From NCBI RefSeq assembly GCF_001421705.1, contig NZ_LMKO01000023.1:170639-234638 (forward strand): a stretch of 64,000 bases of DNA. Reading direction: 5' to 3'. The notes under the pieces were generated by a model. That model ran no database searches, was not told the DNA's origin, and saw only the letters and a program-made list of their open reading frames with translations. The translations under genes were made by a program, and so were the position numbers. Positions 58,518 through 64,000 of this stretch are shown here, in pieces. Position 1 is the first letter of the stretch. Each line of letters opens with the position of its first letter. Source of the stretch: Xylophilus sp. Leaf220 (GTDB lineage: Bacteria > Pseudomonadota > Gammaproteobacteria > Burkholderiales > Burkholderiaceae_C).

Positions 58518-60722
58518 ATGGTCCCTTGCCTCCTGCGCCCCCGGCGCCCCTTCCGGCTGATGGCCCTGGCCGGCCTGAGCCTTCCCCTGCTCGCGATGGC
58601 CAGCCCCGCCAGCGACGCGTTGCAGCGCCTGCAGGGCGACACCTGGATCAACCGCAGCTTCGCGCTGTCGGACATCGGCATCACCGAGGCGGTGCTGCTC
58701 AGCGGCTACGACAGCCGCCAGGAGTTCTACCTGCCGGTGCCGCGCACGCTGCCGCTGTCCAACGCCACCATCGACTTCAGCGGCCGCTACTACAAGGCAG
58801 AGGAAGGCCGCACCGCGATGCTGCTGTTCGTCAACGGCAAGCCGGTGCACTCGCGCCGCATCGAAGCACCCGAAGGCGATGCCAGCTACAGCATCAAGGT
58901 CGACACCGGCACCCGCTCCACGAACTTCGTGCGTCTGGGCGTGAACTGGAACAACAACGTATCCCGCCGCATCTGCGAGGTGGACCGTGCGACCGGCAAC
59001 GTGCTGTCGGTTTCGCCCGACACGCGCTTCAACTACCGCTTCAGCAGCGGTGACCTGACCAGCCTGTCCGACGCGTGGATCACGCTGCCGGCACGCCCGA
59101 CGCTGCTGGTCGCGTCGCGCGAGGTCTCGAAGGACACCTACGACACGGCCTGGCGCATCGGCGTAGCCCTGGAGCAGGCCAACCGGCGGGTCCAGGTCAA
59201 GGCGTTCCCGGTGCCCGGCGACACCATCGACACCACCGGCTGGCAGGTGGCTCCCGGGCTGGCCGCGCTGCCGGCGTTCTCGGGCCTGGCCGCCGGCAAC
59301 CCGCGCTACGTCCTCAAGGACACGGCCGAGATCGGCGCGCTGGTGGTGCTTGGCTCGTCCGCCGCCACCGGCGACATCGCGGTTTCCGACGCGGCCCTGC
59401 AGGCGCAGATCAACAAGGCGCTGGACGCACTGGCGGCCCAGTTCGCCTCGGACCCGGAGGCGACGCGGGTGTTCGCCACCTGGCGCACCTTGCAGACCGC
59501 GATCGCGGACGGCGCCGCACCGGCCAACCAGATCCGCCTGGCGACGCTCGGCGCCCGCCCGGTGATCCTAGTGGCAGAAAAGGCCGGCGCCCAGGCCGCC
59601 GGCATCTTCGCCGACGTCTGGCGCAACCTGCTGGCGTCGCGCAAGGTCACCGTCAACGCGGCCGACACGCCGGACGTGTCCGACCGCTCCGTGATCCGCC
59701 TGACCAACCTCGGCGGCAGCGACGCGAGCTTCGACGTCGTCTCCCGCGGCGACTGGACGGCGACGCTGCCGCTGGGAGCCGTGGCGGTCAACGGCCGGAT
59801 GCCGTCGGACCTGGTGATCGACGTGGCCGCCGCCCCGGGCGCGTCCTCCACCCGGCCTGTGGCCTCGGTCTTCTGGAACAACGTGCTGCTCTCGGCCAAG
59901 CGCCTGGAGGCCGACGGCCGCCCCGAGCGCCTGGACGCACGGGTGCCCGGCTACGCTCTGGGCCTGAGCAACGTCGTGCGGGTGTCCTTCCAGCGCCAGC
60001 CGTATTCGAACGATTGCAACGAGACGCCGCAGGGCTTCCCGGTCAACGTGCTGCCCACCAGCTACGTGCGGGGCGGCGACGCGGCACCGGACGGAACCTT
60101 CGTGGGCCTGCTGCCCCTGATGTCGGGCACGCCGCAGGTCGTCGTGCCGCAGGCCTACCTGGCCGATGCACCGGCAACGCTGATGCGCGTGGTGCGCATC
60201 GCCGTCGCCGCCGGCGTCACCCCGGTGCGGGCAGAGCTCGTCGTGGCGCAGAACGGCGCCTTCTCCCCGACCAAGCCCTTCCTCGCGATGCAGGCGGCGA
60301 TCGACGGCGCAAGCTCCAAGGTCGAGGTCAAGGATGCCCACCTGCGCATCAACGGCCAGAAGTTCCCGTGGGTCGACATCGACGGCCTGTCGCAGCTCAG
60401 CACCGTCGAGGTGAGCCGGGCGAACGGCCACGACGGTCTGCTGTGGCAACCGCTCGGTGCGCAGACCGCCCTGCCGCAAAAGCCGTTCGTGCTCAACCGC
60501 GGCGACATCGCGATGATCGGCGCCGACGGCCCGAGCAGCTGGATCGACAGCAGCAACCCCTCGGCCAGCTACCCGCCGCGCGCCGGCGAAAGCGCCTTCT
60601 ACGAATGGCGCCGCTACCTCTCGTGGGGCGTGCCCATCGTCAGCATCGCATTGCTGCTGATCCTGCTGCTGATGGTCTGGGCGTACCGCGCCAAGCGCCG
60701 CCAAGCGCACAAGCCTCTCTGA
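58518..60722 (+). CDS. BcsB-like periplasmic membrane-anchored protein
   Basis: 734 residues. An N-terminal signal sequence (about 1-30) is followed by a large periplasmic part with BcsB-like jelly-roll/carbohydrate-binding features (LPVPRTLPLSNATIDFSGRY, LLFVNGKPVHSRRIEA, FQRQPYSNDCNE, SASYPPRAGE). One C-terminal membrane helix (703-722) ends in a basic tail, as in BcsB, which docks on the BcsA synthase. GGAG eight bases before the ATG at 58518 fixes the start. Here no BcsA exists; the neighbouring glycosyltransferase is NfrB. Despite the family name, BcsB itself does not bind c-di-GMP. It probably guides a nascent polymer through the periplasm. Confidence 0.78.
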   Translation: MVPCLLRPRRPFRLMALAGLSLPLLAMASPASDALQRLQGDTWINRSFALSDIGITEAVLLSGYDSRQEFYLPVPRTLPLSNATIDFSGRYYKAEEGRTAMLLFVNGKPVHSRRIEAPEGDASYSIKVDTGTRSTNFVRLGVNWNNNVSRRICEVDRATGNVLSVSPDTRFNYRFSSGDLTSLSDAWITLPARPTLLVASREVSKDTYDTAWRIGVALEQANRRVQVKAFPVPGDTIDTTGWQVAPGLAALPAFSGLAAGNPRYVLKDTAEIGALVVLGSSAATGDIAVSDAALQAQINKALDALAAQFASDPEATRVFATWRTLQTAIADGAAPANQIRLATLGARPVILVAEKAGAQAAGIFADVWRNLLASRKVTVNAADTPDVSDRSVIRLTNLGGSDASFDVVSRGDWTATLPLGAVAVNGRMPSDLVIDVAAAPGASSTRPVASVFWNNVLLSAKRLEADGRPERLDARVPGYALGLSNVVRVSFQRQPYSNDCNETPQGFPVNVLPTSYVRGGDAAPDGTFVGLLPLMSGTPQVVVPQAYLADAPATLMRVVRIAVAAGVTPVRAELVVAQNGAFSPTKPFLAMQAAIDGASSKVEVKDAHLRINGQKFPWVDIDGLSQLSTVEVSRANGHDGLLWQPLGAQTALPQKPFVLNRGDIAMIGADGPSSWIDSSNPSASYPPRAGESAFYEWRRYLSWGVPIVSIALLLILLLMVWAYRAKRRQAHKPL

Positions 60723-60764
60723 GACGCGGCCCTCCTTCCTGACCGACCGATCGACTGACCCCGC

Positions 60765-62465
60765 ATGTTCACGCTCTACTGGCCCTATCTTTTCGCGGAC
60801 TACTACCGCGGTCTGGAGATCCTGACGGCGGTCGTCGGCGTCGTCATCCTGCTGTCGAGCCTCGACGACCTGTTCGTCGATGCCTGGTACTGGATCCGGG
60901 AGGGGTACCGCTCCCTCACGGTGCGCCGCAAGCACAAGCGCCTGACGGCCGCCCAGCTGCGGGAACCGGTCGAACAGCCGATCGCCATCATGGTGCCGGC
61001 CTGGCTCGAGTACGACGTGATCGCGCCGATGCTGAGCAACATGGTGTCGACGCTGGAGTACAAGAACTACACCATCTTCGTCGGCACCTACCGCAACGAC
61101 GCGCGCACCATCGCCGAGGTGGAGCGCATGCGCCGGCGCTACCGGCAGCTGGTGCGGGTGGAAGTGCCGCACGACGGCCCCACCTGCAAGGCCGACTGCC
61201 TGAACTGGACGGTGCAGGCCCTGTTCCAGCACGAGCAGAAGATGCCGGAGCCCTTCGCCGGCATCGTGCTGCACGACAGCGAAGACGTGCTCCACCCGCT
61301 GGAGCTCAAGTACTACAACTACCTGCTGCCGCGGATGGACTTCATCCAGTTGCCGGTCACGTCGCTCGAACGCAGCTGGTTCGAACTGGTGGCGGGCACC
61401 TACATGGACGAGTTCGCGGAATGGCACAGCAAGGACCTGGTGGTCCGCGAGAGCCTGTCGCACATGGTGCCGTCTGCCGGCGTGGGCACCTGCTTCTCGC
61501 ACCGTGCGTTGCGCACGCTGGCCGAGAGCATGCACAACGAACCGTTCAACGTCGACAGCCTGACCGAGGACTACGACATCGGGGCGCGCCTGGGTCGCCT
61601 CGGCATGAAGCAGATCTTCGGCAAGTTCGATGTCGAATACATCACGCGCCGCATCTCGTGGTTCGGCATGGGCCGCGAGAAGCTCGGCGCGATCCAGATG
61701 CCGCTGGGCGTGCGCGAATACTTCCCCGACACATTCCGCACAGCGTATCGGCAGAAGGCGCGCTGGACGATCGGCATCGGCCTGCAGGGCTGGGAACAGA
61801 TGGGCTGGTCGGGCTCGCTCGCCACCAAGTACCTGCTGTTCCGCGACCGCAAGGGCCTGGTGACCGCGTTCGTCGCGATCCTGGGCTACCTGCTGATGCT
61901 CAACTTCCTGTTGTTCTTCATCGCCGACCTGATGGGCTGGTGGACGGTGTACTACCCGCCGGTGTTCCAGGTGGGTGGCTGGCTCATGACCCTGATGGGG
62001 TTGAACGCGGTGGCCTTGACGCTGCGCATCGTGCAGCGCGTGTACTTCGTGACGGCCATGTACGGATGGGAGCACGGCCTGCTGTCCATCCCGCGCATGG
62101 TCATCGGGAACTTCATCAACGCGATGGCCGCCGGCCGGGCGTGGCGCCTGTTCCTGGGGCACAAGCTCTTCGGCAACCGGCTGGTCTGGGACAAGACCAT
62201 GCACGACTTCCCTTCGGCCGACCAGCTCATCCAGCAGCGCCAGCGCCTGGGCGAGGTGCTGCTGTCGTGGCGCGCCATCGAGGAGGACCAGCTCAACAAT
62301 GCGCTGATGCTGCAGCGATCCTCGCGCAAGCCGCTCGGCAGGATCCTGCTCGAGCAGGGCTATCTCGACCGGGGCACGCTGGACGAGGCCGTCTCGTTCC
62401 AGATCCACGATTCGGCCTTCGCGGACTCCGCGCCCCACAGCCAGCACGAGGCCACAGCAGCATGA
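60765..62465 (+). CDS. nfrB: NfrB-type glycosyltransferase with C-terminal MshEN domain
   Basis: 566 residues, inner membrane. A helix (about 18-38) precedes a GT2 domain with DSED at 171-174, TED at 267-269 and QKARW at 330-334, the pattern of processive synthases. Three to four further helices follow at about 363-440. Residues 494-546 form a MshEN c-di-GMP-binding module with the exact 24-5-24 layout: RLGEVLL... to Q517, linker RSSRK, then PLGRILLEQG... to Q546. In motif 1 the usual glycine at position 10 is R503. E. coli NfrB is longer. It should polymerise the sugar made by WecB under c-di-GMP control. The nfrA ATG overlaps its TGA in an ATGA junction. Confidence 0.9.
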   Translation: MFTLYWPYLFADYYRGLEILTAVVGVVILLSSLDDLFVDAWYWIREGYRSLTVRRKHKRLTAAQLREPVEQPIAIMVPAWLEYDVIAPMLSNMVSTLEYKNYTIFVGTYRNDARTIAEVERMRRRYRQLVRVEVPHDGPTCKADCLNWTVQALFQHEQKMPEPFAGIVLHDSEDVLHPLELKYYNYLLPRMDFIQLPVTSLERSWFELVAGTYMDEFAEWHSKDLVVRESLSHMVPSAGVGTCFSHRALRTLAESMHNEPFNVDSLTEDYDIGARLGRLGMKQIFGKFDVEYITRRISWFGMGREKLGAIQMPLGVREYFPDTFRTAYRQKARWTIGIGLQGWEQMGWSGSLATKYLLFRDRKGLVTAFVAILGYLLMLNFLLFFIADLMGWWTVYYPPVFQVGGWLMTLMGLNAVALTLRIVQRVYFVTAMYGWEHGLLSIPRMVIGNFINAMAAGRAWRLFLGHKLFGNRLVWDKTMHDFPSADQLIQQRQRLGEVLLSWRAIEEDQLNNALMLQRSSRKPLGRILLEQGYLDRGTLDEAVSFQIHDSAFADSAPHSQHEATAA

Positions 62466-64000
62466 CGCGATTGAGCAAGCGCACGATTCTCGCGATCGCA
62501 CTCGCGGCGGTATGGCCGGTGGCGCCGGCCTTCGCGGCCGCCAGCCAGCACGGCCTGCAGCCGCGCGACGGGTCACAGGACCAGGACCCGCCGTTGCGGC
62601 TGGCCCTCAGCTACCGCATGACGATGCCGGCCCCGCCGGTGCCGGCGCCGAGCACGCCGCAGGAGCCCGCGCCAGTCGCACAGCTTCCACGCGAGCCCGT
62701 CGGCCGGGAAAGCCGCAGCAGCGAGGCCGCATCGGTGCTGAACGCGCGGCCCGACCAGCTTCCGCCGGTGCCGGACCTGTCGGCCTTCCTGCCGCCGTCG
62801 CCGGCGCTGCGGCCCTCGACCTCCCTCGCGCCGCCGCCACGTGCCGTCGCCGCCTCGCCTGCACATCCGGATGCGGGCACCTGGGGCACCGGCCCGGCCG
62901 ATGCGGTCGTGAACGCGGCGGACGAGCGGCTGCCGCTGCTCTCCGTGGCTTTGTATCCGCTGCCGGCGGCACCGGTGCCGGCCCGCGGACCGGCACCGCC
63001 GCTGCGCATCGAGCAGGCGCCGCGCGACACCCGTGCCGACGACCAGCGCGCGGCGCGCCTGGCGATGCAGCCGCGCTCCGTGCCGGTGCTGCGCGGCAGG
63101 GCGTGGCAATTGGCGGACCAGGGCTACAAGGCCTACAACCGCAACGACTTCAAGACCGCGCTGGCCCGTGCCGACGCGGCCCTGCGCCTGCGGCCCGACG
63201 TGGCGCGGCTCCACCAGTTGCGCGTCTATGCGCTGCAGAAGCTGGGCCGCCTGGACGAAGCCGCGCTCACCGCAGAGCGCGCCATCGACCAGGGCTACAC
63301 CAGCCCGGAGCTGCGCGAGGCGCTGGTCAACCTGCGCCCGATCACCACCGACGCTGCCGGCGTGCAGACCACCGAGGCCTACCGCAAGGGTTTCCCGATC
63401 GCGACGCAGGCCTACGTCGAATACAACGACGCACAGTACGCCGCCGCGGCGATCACCGCCGAGAAGGCGGTGCGCACCGATCCCAGCCAGGGTACCTGGG
63501 TGCTGCTGTGGTTCAACGCGCTGGAGAACCAGCAGCGCTACCAGGACCTGATCCAGGCGGGTGCGGTGGCGCTCGCCCTCGGCGCGCCGAACAAGGACGA
63601 GATCATGGCGCGCATGCGCTTGGCGCGCCAGTCCATCGCGGTGCAGCACGCACAGGCCGCCTACCAGGCCATGACCCGGAACCGGCCGCAGGAAGCGGTG
63701 AAGGACGCTCGCGAGGCGGTGCGCCTGGCACCGGACGTCGGCAGCCATCAGCTGCTGCTGATCAGCGTGCTGCAGGCGACGCAGGACCTGGCCGGCGCCG
63801 AACAGGCCGCGACCGAGGCGCTCGAGATCGACAGCGAGGCGACCGCCATCCAGGTCCACCGAGCCTACCTGCGCCAGCTGCTGGGCCGCTCCGACGGCGC
63901 CCAGCAGGACATCGATGCGGTGCTCGGCCACGACTGGGTCGACGAGGCGCAGCGCCGCAACGCCCGCCTGATCGGTGCCGACATGGCGCTGGCCGCGCGC
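62462..64000 (+). CDS. nfrA: NfrA-like outer-membrane TPR protein (partial, runs off the window)
   Basis: At least 513 residues, cut by the window end. Signal peptide MTRLSKRTILAIALAAV, cut near AFAA. A Pro/Ala-rich, low-complexity periplasmic linker spans about residues 35-200. From about residue 210 TPR repeats begin (ADQGYKAYNRNDFKTALARA, HQLRVYALQKLGRLDEAAL, AYVEYNDAQYAAAAITAEKA, HQLLLISVLQATQDLAGA). NfrA of E. coli has TPRs followed by an outer-membrane domain needed for phage N4 adsorption; that part would lie beyond the window. It overlaps nfrB by four bases, so synthesis is coupled. Confidence 0.82.
   Translation, partial: MTRLSKRTILAIALAAVWPVAPAFAAASQHGLQPRDGSQDQDPPLRLALSYRMTMPAPPVPAPSTPQEPAPVAQLPREPVGRESRSSEAASVLNARPDQLPPVPDLSAFLPPSPALRPSTSLAPPPRAVAASPAHPDAGTWGTGPADAVVNAADERLPLLSVALYPLPAAPVPARGPAPPLRIEQAPRDTRADDQRAARLAMQPRSVPVLRGRAWQLADQGYKAYNRNDFKTALARADAALRLRPDVARLHQLRVYALQKLGRLDEAALTAERAIDQGYTSPELREALVNLRPITTDAAGVQTTEAYRKGFPIATQAYVEYNDAQYAAAAITAEKAVRTDPSQGTWVLLWFNALENQQRYQDLIQAGAVALALGAPNKDEIMARMRLARQSIAVQHAQAAYQAMTRNRPQEAVKDAREAVRLAPDVGSHQLLLISVLQATQDLAGAEQAATEALEIDSEATAIQVHRAYLRQLLGRSDGAQQDIDAVLGHDWVDEAQRRNARLIGADMALAAR

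Noticed and set aside
59568-62576. 1002-residue open frame on the minus strand opposite the BcsB-like and nfrB genes
   Set aside because: Composition is Arg/His/Ala/Val-rich shadow sequence of the GC-rich coding strand; the plus strand encodes proteins with clear motifs.

Overview
The window is very GC-rich and densely coded, and gene content, gene order and repeats all point to a betaproteobacterium of the Burkholderiales, most likely a Comamonadaceae relative (Variovorax, Acidovorax or Xylophilus type). The indicators are orphan Bug-type binding proteins, a DUF1840 protein, a PHA-granule protein, a GlpSTPQUV glycerol importer, and the dispersed palindromic intergenic repeats. This placement is inference from content; no 16S gene is present.

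Layout. (1) 0.4-6.4 kb: a branched-chain-type ABC importer (livH, livM, binding protein, livF) followed by a phenylacetate-CoA-ligase-like enzyme, probably for uptake and CoA activation of an aromatic or related acid. (2) 6.4-22.8 kb: mixed accessory and housekeeping genes. These are an M48 protease fused to a type IV pilin-like domain, an SDR with a basic tail, two orphan Bug binding proteins, a GAF-PAS-PAS-GGDEF-EAL c-di-GMP enzyme, DUF1840, a zinc-aminopeptidase lipoprotein with a PHA-system protein, ACBP, an M20 amidohydrolase, a LivK-like protein, a molybdopterin oxidoreductase and a DUF2272 lipoprotein. (3) 22.9-32.2 kb, minus strand: ribosomal spc and alpha operons (rplN to rplQ, with secY and rpoA), ending in an initiator tRNA and a strong terminator. 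(4) 32.2-42.9 kb: a complete glycerol island, with glpS-T-P-Q-U-V-D on the minus strand divergent from glpR-glpK. (5) 43.1-52.9 kb: proC, ubiA, dps, oxyR, a periplasmic cupin, recG, an SDR/LysR divergent pair and queA. (6) 53.1-56.9 kb: a TPR-methyltransferase, a secreted beta-propeller dehydrogenase-like protein and tgt. (7) 57.3-64.0 kb: wecB, a BcsB-like protein, NfrB (GT2 plus MshEN) and NfrA, which runs off the window.

The most notable system is region 7. WecB would make UDP-ManNAc, NfrB is a membrane glycosyltransferase ending in a two-motif MshEN c-di-GMP-binding module, the BcsB-like protein is a periplasmic partner, and NfrA is the TPR outer-membrane component. Together they look like a self-contained, c-di-GMP-controlled secreted polysaccharide pathway related to the E. 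coli N4 glycan receptor system, with its precursor enzyme and a BcsB-like subunit built into the locus.

Regulatory structure seen directly includes a near-consensus promoter overlapping the end of glpD that can drive the spc operon, a terminator plus leader hairpin between rpsK and rpsD, direct repeats in the glpS/glpR divergent region, and at least seven copies of a palindromic intergenic repeat.
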